Below are positions 50,097-59,422 of a DNA stretch of 64,000 bases, in pieces. The stretch spans positions 1,922,001-1,986,000 of the forward strand of contig NZ_CP023564.1 in the NCBI RefSeq assembly GCF_002407065.1, read 5' to 3'. The position numbers and the translations under genes are program-made. Each line of letters begins with the position of its first letter. The first letter of the stretch is position 1. This stretch comes from Brachybacterium ginsengisoli. GTDB taxonomy: Bacteria; Actinomycetota; Actinomycetes; Actinomycetales; Dermabacteraceae. The notes under the pieces are model-generated. The model saw only the letters and a program-made list of their open reading frames with translations. It did no database searches and was not told where the DNA came from.

Positions 50097-52273
50097 GCAG
50101 GGACGTCCCAGTTGTAGGTGTCCTGGTAGGTGTCGAACTCGAGGACGTTGCCGCCCGCGCGCTTCACATCGAACAGGATCTGCACGGTGTACTCATCCCC
50201 GGCCTTGAACTGGTAGGGCGCTCCGCCGCCCACGCCGGAGCCGACGAGGCTGTAGGTCTTGTCGGACGGCTCGACCGCGCCGCCGTAGGGCGTCTTCACA
50301 GAGAACTGGAAGGGGTTGAACTCGTAGGTCCCCTCGGTGACCGTGAACTTGGCGGTGACCACGAGGTATTCGCCCTGCTCGGCGTCGTCGACGGTGCCGC
50401 CGTATGAGTTCTTGAGATCCGCGCCCTTGGCGTACTTCATGTCCACGGCCATGGTGCCGGTGCCATCCGTGCCCACGAAGTTGATGGCCTTCGCCGCGGG
50501 ATCGATCGTGGCGAGATCCGTCGGGGTGACGGCTTCCTCGGTCTCCTCCTCGGTGGTCGCCTCCTCCGTCGGGTCCTCCTCGGTGGTCTCCTCGCCGTCG
50601 GTGGTCTGCTCCTCGGTGGCGGTGGTCCCGCCGCCGCCGCCGGCCTCCTCATCACCGCCGCGGTTGAACAGCCAGATGCCGCCCGCGATGAGGACGATCA
50701 GTGCCAGGAGCAGGATGAGGAGGCAGCCCAGCCACCAGAAGCGTGCCAGGAAGCCCTTCTTGGGCGGCTCGCCCGCCCCGGTGGAGGCGGTCCAGCCGGA
50801 GCCGGTGTCCATCCCCGGGGATCCCTGGCCGAAGCCCTGCGCCGGGTAGTCCGAGGCGGATCCCTGACCGGGGTACTCCGGTGCGGAACCCTGGCCATAG
50901 CCCTGATTCGGGGACGCCTGGCCGTAGCCCGGGGTCGGGGAGGCCTGGCCGTAGCCCGGGGCCGGGGAGGCCTGGCCGTAGCCCTGCCCCGCGGGCTCCT
51001 GGCCGTAGCCCTGCGCGGGCGAACCCTGGCCATAGCCCTGATTCGGGGACGCCTGGCCGTAGCCCGGGGTCGGGGAGGCCTGGCCGTAGCCCGGGGCCGA
51101 GGAGGCCTGGCCGTAGCCCTGACCTGCCGCCTCCTGGCCGTAGCCCTGCCCCGCCGACTCCTGGCCATGGACCGGCGCGGAGGACGCCTGCGCGGGATCA
51201 CCGGCTGCCGAGGAGTCCCCGGTGCCGTGAGCCGCTGCAGCACCTGCGGCGACGCCTCCGACAGCGGCCCCGCCGGCGACCGCTGCAGCACCGTGACCGG
51301 CGCCGTCCTGGGTCTGATCCGCCTGCGAGCCTGCAGTCTCAGCACCCTCGGCCGGGACAGCGGACTCGTACGGAGCCGGCTGGGCGAGCCCGGCCTCGAG
51401 ATCCGGTCCCTGGTACTCGGCCGTGTCCGGCGCGCTCGACGAGTTGTCGGGAGCCTCCGACGGAGCGTCGTCGGCAGGGGCGCTCTCGGCAGGGGCGCCT
51501 GCGGCAGGAGCGGTCTCAGCCGCCGGGTCGTCCGACGCGCTCGCGCCAGCAGCACCGGCTGCCGCGCCACCGGCCACAGCACCACCGGCCACCGCACCAC
51601 CGGCCGCTGCCGGGGCGATGCCCTGCTGGGGCGACTCCTCGACGGCGGATCGCCGACCGGAGCCCGCGACATGGGTGGCCACGTCGTCCGAGGACTCGGA
51701 CGCCGGGGCGGGCGCCGAGGCCGGTGCGCCCTCATCCGTGGGAGCTCCGGCGTGACGGCCGTGGCCGGCACCTGTTGCCGCGGAGTCGTCCTGAGATGCC
51801 GGGGAGCCGTAGGGGTTCATCGAGCCGTACTGCCCGACCGGCTGAGGAGCGGAGGTCGACGCCTGATCCTGCGCGACGTCCTCCTGACCGGAGATCTCCT
51901 GACCGTTCGGCTGGTCCGCCGTCACAGGCTGCCCACCCTGCGCGTCACCGCGCGGGCCGGTGGAGACCAGACGGGTTGCGTCGTCCTCGGCGGGCTCGGA
52001 GGCCGGAGCCTGCTCACCGGTCGAGGCGACATGCGTCGCGTCCGCGTCCGCGTCGGCGGCGGGCATCTGATCCGCGGTCGAGGCGACATGGGTGGCGTCG
52101 TCGGCGGGAGCCGAGGCCGCGGCCGGAGCGGCGGGGGCCTGGTCGTCGGCGACCCAGAAGTTCCAGCCGTCCGGGGCAGGGCCCCACGACGGATCCGGCT
52201 GCCAGCCGGGAGGCGGGCTCCAGGTGGTGTCCTCGATGGGCCAGTTCGGCGGCGGGTTGAAGCGGTAAGCCAT
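50093..52273 (-). CDS. Low-complexity membrane protein with GYGQ repeats and C-terminal DUF4352-like domain
   Basis: 726 residues. The N-terminal module is YRFNPPPNWPIEDTTWSPPP with SWGPAPDGWNFWV (1-41). A long disordered region (42-505) follows, with four DDATHVAST-like motifs (near 60, 79, 99, 199), Ala/Gly runs (222-246, 329-349) and ten nine-residue repeats ending GYGQ (372-461). One membrane helix is at about 513-536. An external Thr/Glu linker (550-582) leads to an Ig-like domain resembling DUF4352 (VDDAEQGEYLVVTAKFTVTEG, NPFQFSVKTPYGG). Function unknown. By the positive-inside rule the repeats are cytoplasmic. GGAAGG precedes ATG 52273. It is first in the operon with the 172-residue protein, SURF1 and the diesterase. 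Confidence 0.8.
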   Translation of the reverse strand: MAYRFNPPPNWPIEDTTWSPPPGWQPDPSWGPAPDGWNFWVADDQAPAAPAAASAPADDATHVASTADQMPAADADADATHVASTGEQAPASEPAEDDATRLVSTGPRGDAQGGQPVTADQPNGQEISGQEDVAQDQASTSAPQPVGQYGSMNPYGSPASQDDSAATGAGHGRHAGAPTDEGAPASAPAPASESSDDVATHVAGSGRRSAVEESPQQGIAPAAAGGAVAGGAVAGGAAAGAAGASASDDPAAETAPAAGAPAESAPADDAPSEAPDNSSSAPDTAEYQGPDLEAGLAQPAPYESAVPAEGAETAGSQADQTQDGAGHGAAAVAGGAAVGGVAAGAAAAHGTGDSSAAGDPAQASSAPVHGQESAGQGYGQEAAGQGYGQASSAPGYGQASPTPGYGQASPNQGYGQGSPAQGYGQEPAGQGYGQASPAPGYGQASPTPGYGQASPNQGYGQGSAPEYPGQGSASDYPAQGFGQGSPGMDTGSGWTASTGAGEPPKKGFLARFWWLGCLLILLLALIVLIAGGIWLFNRGGDEEAGGGGGTTATEEQTTDGEETTEEDPTEEATTEEETEEAVTPTDLATIDPAAKAINFVGTDGTGTMAVDMKYAKGADLKNSYGGTVDDAEQGEYLVVTAKFTVTEGTYEFNPFQFSVKTPYGGAVEPSDKTYSLVGSGVGGGAPYQFKAGDEYTVQILFDVKRAGGNVLEFDTYQDTYNWDVPA
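50891..51160 (-). repeat. 27-base tandem repeats encoding GYGQ units (10 copies)
   Basis: Ten 27-base units inside the low-complexity gene, each encoding nine residues ending GYGQ. A higher-order period of 135 bases is visible: about 100 bases from 50886 recur from 51021 with one difference, indicating a recent five-unit duplication. Confidence 0.85.
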
Positions 52274-52341
52274 CGGGCAGCACCTTCCGGAGCGATCGGA
52301 TGGTCGGGCTCCCCCTCGGATCCCGACACTCTCTGGACACG

Positions 52342-52348
52342 TATCGTA
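52342..52348. promoter_or_regulatory. Bidirectional -10: overlapping promoters of fabG (+) and the GYGQ operon (-)
   Basis: TATCGTA reads as TATCGT on plus (52342-52347) and TACGAT on minus (52348-52343). Both fit TANNNT. Predicted starts near 52354 (+) and 52336 (-). Confidence 0.5.
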
Positions 52349-52443
52349 GAGCACAGGGATGCGCACAGGCGTCAGCCGCCCGCGGCACGCAGGTCGCCCG
52401 TCCAGCCAGAACGACCATCCAGACCATTCACCCAGGAGTTCGC

Positions 52444-53169
52444 ATGACCGACGCCACCACCGACCCCCGCAGCGTCCTGATCACCGGAGGGAACCGGGGC
52501 ATCGGGCGCTCGATCGCCGAGGAGTTCCTCCGCCGCGGGGACAAGGTGGCGGTCACCAGCCGATCCGGCGAGGGCGGCCCCGAGGGCGCGCTCACCGTCG
52601 CGGCGGACGTCACCGACGGCACCAGCCTCGATGCGGCCATCAAGACCGTCGAGGAGGCGCACGGCCCGGTCGAGGTGCTGGTCGCCAACGCCGGCATCAC
52701 CGACGACCAGCTGCTGCTGCGCATGGGCGACGACTCCTTCGAGAAGGTGCTCGACACCAACCTCACCGGCTCGTTCCGCACGGTCAAGCGGGTCATCAAG
52801 TCGATGATGCGCAAGAAGAAGGGCCGCATCGTGCTGATCAGCTCCGTGGTGGGCCTCTACGGCTCGCCCGGCCAGGTCAACTACGCCGCCTCGAAGTCCG
52901 GACTGATCGGGATCGCCCGCGCGCTCACCCGCGAGCTCGGCTCCCGCGGCATCACCGCCAACGTGGTCGCCCCGGGCTACATCGACACCGAGATGACCCA
53001 GTCCCTCGGCGAGGATCTGCAGGAGTCGTACCGCAAGGCGATCCCCGCCGGCCGCTTTGCCGATCCCGCCGAGGTCGCCAAGGTCGTCGCCTTCCTCGCG
53101 AGCGACGACGCGGCCTACATCTCCGGTGCGGTGATCCCCGTCGACGGCGGTCTCGGCATGGGACACTGA
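52444..53169 (+). CDS. fabG: 3-oxoacyl-ACP reductase FabG-like short-chain dehydrogenase
   Basis: NADPH-dependent SDR, probably the beta-ketoacyl-ACP reductase of fatty-acid synthesis (MabA/FabG1-like). Cofactor motif TGGNRGIG, NAGITDDQLLLRM (typical FabG), catalytic Ser-Tyr-Lys in SSVVGLYGSPGQVNYAASKSG, and VAPGYIDTEMT. C-terminus GAVIPVDGGLGMGH. Length is 241 residues. AGGAG lies six bases before ATG 52444. sixA follows 42 bases later. Other SDR substrates cannot be excluded, but NAGITDDQLLLRM strongly favours FabG. Confidence 0.9.
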   Translation: MTDATTDPRSVLITGGNRGIGRSIAEEFLRRGDKVAVTSRSGEGGPEGALTVAADVTDGTSLDAAIKTVEEAHGPVEVLVANAGITDDQLLLRMGDDSFEKVLDTNLTGSFRTVKRVIKSMMRKKKGRIVLISSVVGLYGSPGQVNYAASKSGLIGIARALTRELGSRGITANVVAPGYIDTEMTQSLGEDLQESYRKAIPAGRFADPAEVAKVVAFLASDDAAYISGAVIPVDGGLGMGH

Positions 53170-53211
53170 ACCCGTCCTTCCACCACCGACGTAAGGCGTG
53201 AAAGCACCCCC

Positions 53212-53739
53212 ATGTCATCCTCCGACCCCGACAGTCGTCTGCTGCTCCTCATGCGTCATGGCAAGGCGGAGAGCGGGTCCGGCCGTCCGGACCACGACCG
53301 TGCACTGGCAGACCGAGGGGTGACACAGGCACAGCTGGTCGGGGAGTACCTCGCCGCGCAGAACGTGCAGGTCTCCCGGGTGCTGGTCTCGGACTCCGCC
53401 CGCACCGTCCAGACCTGGGAGGCCACGGCCTCGTCGATGCCGGACTTCGACGGCACGGTCACCTTCCACGAGGAGATCTACACCGGCGGCGCGGCGGAGG
53501 TGCTGTCCCTCCTGCACGACGTGGATGCGAGCCATCCGGTGGTGATGGTGGTGGGCCATGAGCCGACGATCTCCACCCTCACGTCGCTGCTCGCCGACGA
53601 CGACTCGGAGGCCGCCGCGGCCGCCCAGGCCCGGATCGGGATGCCGACGGGGGCCATGGCGGTCCTCTCCGGATCCGCGGACGGGTGGGGGAGGCTCGAG
53701 GAGGAGTCGCTGACGCTGCACACCATCGTGCGCCCCTGA
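53212..53739 (+). CDS. SixA-like histidine phosphatase
   Basis: Single-domain phosphohistidine phosphatase of the RHG superfamily. Catalytic histidine in LLLMRHGKAESG, second histidine in VVGHEPTISTL, plus SDSARTVQTWEA. The short length (175 residues) and the absence of insertions match the SixA branch, which removes phosphate from histidine of signalling proteins. The target is unknown. It follows fabG and ends before a strong bidirectional hairpin. Confidence 0.88.
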   Translation: MSSSDPDSRLLLLMRHGKAESGSGRPDHDRALADRGVTQAQLVGEYLAAQNVQVSRVLVSDSARTVQTWEATASSMPDFDGTVTFHEEIYTGGAAEVLSLLHDVDASHPVVMVVGHEPTISTLTSLLADDDSEAAAAAQARIGMPTGAMAVLSGSADGWGRLEEESLTLHTIVRP

Positions 53740-53753
53740 CCCCTGTGACATGA

Positions 53754-53786
53754 GGACGGCCCGGGCATCTGGTGCCCGGGCCGTCC
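53754..53786. terminator. Shared terminator of sixA and serB
   Basis: GGACGGCCCGGGCA (53754-53767) pairs perfectly with TGCCCGGGCCGTCC (53773-53786), loop TCTGG, between converging genes. Confidence 0.7.
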
Positions 53787-53800
53787 GTCGTCCGGATCGC

Positions 53801-54474
53801 TCAGCGCGACGCGGCGCTCTCGAGGTGCTGCCACGCCTCCAGCAGCGATTCGCCGTCGATCGTGACGTCCGCGACCTCCCGCAGGGCGGGCTTGGCGCGG
53901 AAGGCGATCCCGGTGCCTGCGGCGAGGAGCATCTCGCGGTCGTTGGCCCCGTCGCCCATGGCCACGATCCGCTGCGCCGGGACGCCATGGCGCTCGGCGA
54001 GCTCCTCGAGGGTCCGACGCTTCGCGGTCCCGTCGATGATCGGTCCCCGGACCGCTCCGGTGAAGCGGCCGTCGACGATCTCGAAGCGGTTGGCGCGGAC
54101 ATGATCGATCCCCGCCTCGGCGGCGAGATCATCGATCACCTCGTGGAAGCCTCCGGAGACGAGCGCGACCACCCAGCCGGCGTCCTTCGCCCGACGCACC
54201 AGCTCCAGGGCGCCCGGAGTGGGCACCAGCGCGGCCCTCACCTCGGCGAGGACCGACTCCTCCAGACCCTCGAGCAGCGCCACCCGGGCACGGAGCGACT
54301 GGGAGAAGTCCAGCTCCCCGCGCATCGCCGCGGTGGTGATCTCCTCGACCCGGTCGCGCACGCCGGCGTGCTCGGCGACGAGCTCGATGACCTCCTGGGT
54401 GAGGAAGGTCGAGTCGACGTCCGAGACCAGCAGCCCGGTGGCGACGGCCGAGGCGTTCGGTGCAGTCCCCGCCG

Positions 54475-54478
<4 letters not shown>
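53801..54478 (-). CDS. serB: Phosphoserine phosphatase (HAD family)
   Basis: Last step of serine synthesis: hydrolyses phosphoserine. HAD motifs: [13 protein letters not shown] (nucleophile Asp), [10 protein letters not shown] (motif II Ser), the lysine in [11 protein letters not shown] and [11 protein letters not shown] (motif IV). The cap is the short SerB-type helical cap ([22 protein letters not shown]). Length is 225 residues, without the N-terminal ACT domains found in mycobacterial SerB2. GTG 54478 overlaps the glgC stop (GTGA), so serB is the second gene of the glgC transcript. Confidence 0.92.
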
Positions 54479-55716
<1,238 letters not shown>

Positions 55717-55722
55717 GGTGCG

Positions 55723-55728
55723 AGGATA
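55723..55728 (-). promoter_or_regulatory. -10 element of glgC (leaderless type)
   Basis: Minus-strand TATCCT, six bases, then ATG 55716. Confidence 0.55.
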
Positions 55729-55830
55729 GTGCAGACGTGGCACTCGTCACGCACCATCGCTCCCGAGTGGGACGATGTGAGGATCAGGGACGCTGGGACA
55801 CAGCCGCTGCAGAAGGAGGAGGAGCCGGAC

Positions 55831-57024
55831 ATGCGTGTCGATCTGCTCACCAAGGAGTACCCGCCGGAGATCTACGGCGGTGCCGGGGTCCATGTCGCCG
55901 AGCTGACCAAGGTGCTGCGACCGCACGCGGAGGTGCGGGTGCGCGCCTTCGGAGCGGACCGCGAGGAGGAGGGGACCTTCTCCTACTCCACGCCCGTCGA
56001 GCTCGAGGGCGCCAACGCGGCGCTGTCCACCCTGGGCACGGACCTGCTGATCGCCGCCGACTGCGCCGGCGCGGACCTGATCCACTCCCACACCTGGTAC
56101 GCGAACTTCGCCGGGCACATGGCCTCGCTGCTGCACGGAGCGCCCCACGTGCTCTCGGCCCACTCGCTGGAGCCGCTGCGTCCGTGGAAGGCGGAGCAGC
56201 TCGGCGGCGGCTACGCGGTCAGCTCCTTCGCCGAGCGCACCGCCTACGAGGGCGCCGCAGGCATCATCGCGGTCTCCGCCGGGATGCGCGAGGACATCCT
56301 GCGGGCCTACCCCTCGGTCGATCCGGCGAAGGTCCACGTGGTGCACAACGGCATCGACATCGAGCAGTGGTCGCCGAACCCGGAGACCTCGGCCCTGACC
56401 TCCCGGGGCATCGATCCCGAGGCACCCACGATCGCGTTCGTCGGCCGCATCACCCGCCAGAAGGGGCTGCCGTACTTCCTGCGCGCGGTGCGCGACCTGC
56501 CCGCCGACATCCAAGTGGTGCTGTGCGCCGGCGCCCCCGACACCCCGGAGATCGCCCAGGAGGTGAACTCGCTGGTCGAGGAACTCGCCACGACCCGCGG
56601 CAACGTGCACCTGATCACCGAGATGCTGCCGCGCCATGAGCTCACCCAGATCCTCACCCACGCCACCGCGTTCGCCTGCCCCAGCATCTACGAGCCGCTC
56701 GGCATCGTAAACCTCGAGGCGATGGCCTGCGGCACCCCCGTGGTCGCTTCGGCCACCGGTGGGATCCCGGAGGTCGTGGCCGACGGGGAGACCGGCTACC
56801 TGGTCCCCCTCGAGCAGCTCACCGACGGCACCGGCACCCCGGTGGACCCGGAGAAGTTCATCGCCGACACCCGCGACGCGCTGGTGCGGATGGTCTCGGA
56901 CCCGGAGCGGGCACGGCAGATGGGGGAGGCCTCCCGACGCCGTGCGGCGGAGCACTTCTCCTGGACCTCCATCGCCGAGCGCACCCTCGAGGTCTACCGC
57001 ACGGTGATCGCCCAGCACTCCTGA
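55831..57024 (+). CDS. glgM: GT4 ADP-glucose glycosyltransferase: alpha-maltose-1-phosphate synthase GlgM / glycogen synthase
   Basis: Retaining GT4 enzyme using ADP-glucose. In actinobacteria this branch (Rv1212c) joins glucose to glucose-1-phosphate to make maltose-1-phosphate for the GlgE pathway; it is often annotated glgA. Motifs: TKEYPPEIYGGAGVHV (N-terminal glycine loop), FVGRITRQKGL, and SIYEPLGIVNLEAMACGTPVV with the EX7E pair. Length is 397 residues, typical of GlgM and shorter than GT5 glycogen synthases (about 480). AAGGAGG precedes ATG 55831. It is divergent from glgC. GlgE is not in this window. Confidence 0.9.
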   Translation: MRVDLLTKEYPPEIYGGAGVHVAELTKVLRPHAEVRVRAFGADREEEGTFSYSTPVELEGANAALSTLGTDLLIAADCAGADLIHSHTWYANFAGHMASLLHGAPHVLSAHSLEPLRPWKAEQLGGGYAVSSFAERTAYEGAAGIIAVSAGMREDILRAYPSVDPAKVHVVHNGIDIEQWSPNPETSALTSRGIDPEAPTIAFVGRITRQKGLPYFLRAVRDLPADIQVVLCAGAPDTPEIAQEVNSLVEELATTRGNVHLITEMLPRHELTQILTHATAFACPSIYEPLGIVNLEAMACGTPVVASATGGIPEVVADGETGYLVPLEQLTDGTGTPVDPEKFIADTRDALVRMVSDPERARQMGEASRRRAAEHFSWTSIAERTLEVYRTVIAQHS

Positions 57025-57042
57025 GCGGGCACCGCGCGGGCC

Positions 57043-57828
57043 TCAGCCGGCCTCGTCCGCGACGATCCGCTCGATCGTCTCGACCAGAGCGCTGCGGGCC
57101 GCGTCGTGCAGCTCGTCGAGCAGACCCCGGCGCGTCAGCGCCTCGGACAGATGCACGGTGTGGCCGTGGCCCTCGGCGATCTCGGCCCGGGTGAGCAGCA
57201 GGGTGCGCGAGGCGAGCACCAGGAGGTGGGCCTCCGAGGCCTCCAGATGGCGGGGCAGCGCGGTCGAGATCCAGGAGTCCGGGATGCGCGCCGGTTCGAC
57301 GGGCTCCTCCGGCACCAGATCGAGGTCGACGCTGCCCCCGGCCGTGCGGCGCAGGGCGTGCAGCAGCTCCTCCCGGGCGCTGCCCGAGCTCGCCGCCGGC
57401 GGGACCTGCGCCCCGACCGGGGCGGGGACCTTCAGCCAGGTGACCGCGCTGACCGGACGCTGCTCATGCTGGACCGGCGTGATCAAGGGGATCAGGGTGT
57501 GGTCCGCGAGCCCGGCGGCGGTGACCACGATCGCCTGCTCCGCCTCGAGCGCCGGACCGATCGCCGCGGGCGGACCCACGAGGCCGGCGAGTCGCCCGGG
57601 CACGGGGAGCACCAGGCGCAGCTGGGCGAGGGGGAGGCGCCGCAGCCCGGTCATCCAGGTGAACAGGTCCTCGCCCTCGCCGCTCGGCCCGGTGCGGCCC
57701 ACCCCGTAGCTCATCTGCGCGGCGTCGTCGGGTCCGAGGTCCCCACGCTGGTAGGCGGCGGTCCACAGCATCAGCACCGCAGCGCGGGGGAGCGCGACGA
57801 GATCGCGACCGGAGGCGGCTTCGGTCAT
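57043..57828 (-). CDS. Conserved actinobacterial protein of unknown function, coupled to the RNB exonuclease
   Basis: 261 residues, no signal or membrane segment. DLVALPRAAVLMLWTAAYQRG opens the protein, DLFTWMTGLRRLPLAQLRLVLPVPG and AEQAIVVTAAGLADHTLIPLI follow, and the C-terminal helices end ALVETIERIVADEAG. I recognise no domain. Its ATG overlaps the stop of the RNB gene (ATGA), so it is co-translated with it. Function may concern RNA, but that rests only on position. It converges with glgM, 18 bases apart, without a clear hairpin. Confidence 0.65.
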   Translation of the reverse strand: MTEAASGRDLVALPRAAVLMLWTAAYQRGDLGPDDAAQMSYGVGRTGPSGEGEDLFTWMTGLRRLPLAQLRLVLPVPGRLAGLVGPPAAIGPALEAEQAIVVTAAGLADHTLIPLITPVQHEQRPVSAVTWLKVPAPVGAQVPPAASSGSAREELLHALRRTAGGSVDLDLVPEEPVEPARIPDSWISTALPRHLEASEAHLLVLASRTLLLTRAEIAEGHGHTVHLSEALTRRGLLDELHDAARSALVETIERIVADEAG

Positions 57829-59321
57829 GCCCCGTCCTCGTCGGCCGCGACGAACTCCACCCGTCGGGCGGCGGGATCGACCGAGGCCAGCCGCACGCGC
57901 ACCATCTCACCGACGGCTGCGTCCAACGGCACCCAGGCGGTGACCGGCGGATCGGTGAGCTGCACCTCGACACGGGTGGGGGCGCCGTCCCCGTTCTCCG
58001 AGCGGCTCGCCTCCCGCCGTTCGATGACAGAGGCCTCGAAGACCTGGCCCTCCCAGGCGCTGAGCGCCATGGCCTCCACCAGCTCGAGGGCGGCCCGCTC
58101 GAGGTTCCCGGAGCGTGCGCCGGCGGCCTGCATCGCCTCCGGGATCTCCGTGAGCACCGCCAGCAGCTCGGGGGCCGGGGCCTCGCCCCTGGTGTGCGCG
58201 TGGCAGACGAGCAGCACGAAGCGGTCCACCAGGCGGCGCAGAGGCGCCGTGGTGTGGGCGTAGGGCGCGGCGATCGCGGACTGCGCGTGCTCGGCGGGGA
58301 CCTCCGCCTCGCTCGTGAACGCGGCATAGGACGCGCCGCGGAAGAGCGAGGTGGCCTGGTTCAGCAGCGCCAGGTGCACCGGGTCGTGCCAGTCCAAGGA
58401 GCGCAGGAAGTCGCCGTAGCTCTGCTCAGCCGGCCAGGGATTGCCCAGCGCCTCGGTCTGGCGGCGGAAGCGGTCCACCGCGGACTGCTCCGCCGGCGGC
58501 ATCGTGCGCAGGATCCCGGCGCCGTGCTCGAGCATCAGGCGCGCGGCGGCCATCCCGGTCATCAGGGAGATCTGGGCGTTGGCGTCCTCGATCGGATGGG
58601 GCCGGCGCCACTGCAGGTGCACGAGGCCGTCCTCCGCCACCACCTCCTGCTCGGGGACGTTCAGGCTCGCCCCGCCGCGCTCCGCCTCGAGAGCGGTGCG
58701 CAGCTCCCCGATCTCCTGGAGCAGCACCATCATGGGGTGCCCCTGGCCCCTGTCGAGGTCCTCCTGGACCTGGTCGTAGGCGAGCTTGCTGACCGACCGG
58801 ATCCGTGTCCGCTCCAGGTCGATGCCCTGCACCTCTCCGGTCGCGTCGAGCTCGAGCACCCACACGAAGGCTGGGGTGGTCTGCTCCGGCAGCAGGGAGG
58901 CGACGCCCTCCGAGAGCACCTCGGGGTGCAGCGGGATCCGCCGGTCGGGCAGGTAGAGGGTCTCGCCGCGACGACGCGCCTCGTGGTCGATCGGCCCGTC
59001 GAGGTCGACGAAGAGCGGCACGTCCGCGATCGCGTACAGCACCCGGTACCCGCCGTCGGTGCGCTCGAGGTGCATCGCCTGGTCGAGGTCGGTGGAGCTC
59101 GCGGGGTCCAGCGTGACGAAGGGGACCTCGGTGCGATCCGCACCTTCCGGCGACGTGCTCGCCCGGGAGACGGCGCTCTCCGCGGCGGCGAGGACCTCGG
59201 GCGGGAACTCCAGCGGCTCCTCCCCGGCCTGGTCCGCGAGCAGGGCGTCGATGCCCGCGCGGAGCTCGTCGGCCGCGACCGAGCCTCGCGGGGCATGCAG
59301 GGAGACGGGACGATGCGGCAC
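57825..59321 (-). CDS. RNB-domain exoribonuclease (RNase II/R-like, short form)
   Basis: 3'-5' exoribonuclease with RNB catalytic domain. The catalytic aspartates are in FVTLDPASSTDLDQAMHLER, preceded by only about 65 residues, so there is no full N-terminal cold-shock pair. IPLHPEVLSEGVASLLP and SYAAFTSEAEVPAEHAQ, then YAHTTAPLRRLVDRFVLL are the standard RNB motifs. The last 100 residues hold an S1-like beta domain. Length is 498 residues, much shorter than RNase R (about 800) but usual for actinobacteria. AGGAGG precedes GTG 59321; minus TAGACT (59357-59362) is the likely -10. Confidence 0.92.
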   Translation of the reverse strand: MPHRPVSLHAPRGSVAADELRAGIDALLADQAGEEPLEFPPEVLAAAESAVSRASTSPEGADRTEVPFVTLDPASSTDLDQAMHLERTDGGYRVLYAIADVPLFVDLDGPIDHEARRRGETLYLPDRRIPLHPEVLSEGVASLLPEQTTPAFVWVLELDATGEVQGIDLERTRIRSVSKLAYDQVQEDLDRGQGHPMMVLLQEIGELRTALEAERGGASLNVPEQEVVAEDGLVHLQWRRPHPIEDANAQISLMTGMAAARLMLEHGAGILRTMPPAEQSAVDRFRRQTEALGNPWPAEQSYGDFLRSLDWHDPVHLALLNQATSLFRGASYAAFTSEAEVPAEHAQSAIAAPYAHTTAPLRRLVDRFVLLVCHAHTRGEAPAPELLAVLTEIPEAMQAAGARSGNLERAALELVEAMALSAWEGQVFEASVIERREASRSENGDGAPTRVEVQLTDPPVTAWVPLDAAVGEMVRVRLASVDPAARRVEFVAADEDGA

Positions 59322-59356
59322 GGGGACCTCCTGGAGGCGGTGGTTCGGGCCCGGTC

Positions 59357-59415
59357 AGTCTATGGGCGAGGCCATGGGCGAGTGGGCCTGATCGGGGCAC
59401 CGGAACCGATAGGCT
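59357..59415. promoter_or_regulatory. Divergent promoters of the RNB gene (-) and ABC ATPase gene (+)
   Basis: Minus TAGACT (plus 59357-59362) gives a leader of about 30 bases for the RNB gene. Plus TAGGCT (59410-59415) lies seven bases from ATG 59423, a leaderless arrangement. Confidence 0.45.
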
Positions 59416-59422
59416 CGGGGCC

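Noticed and set aside
50891-51160. Regular repeats that might look like a CRISPR array
   Set aside because: Units are contiguous 27-base repeats without unique spacers and encode in-frame GYGQ peptide units.
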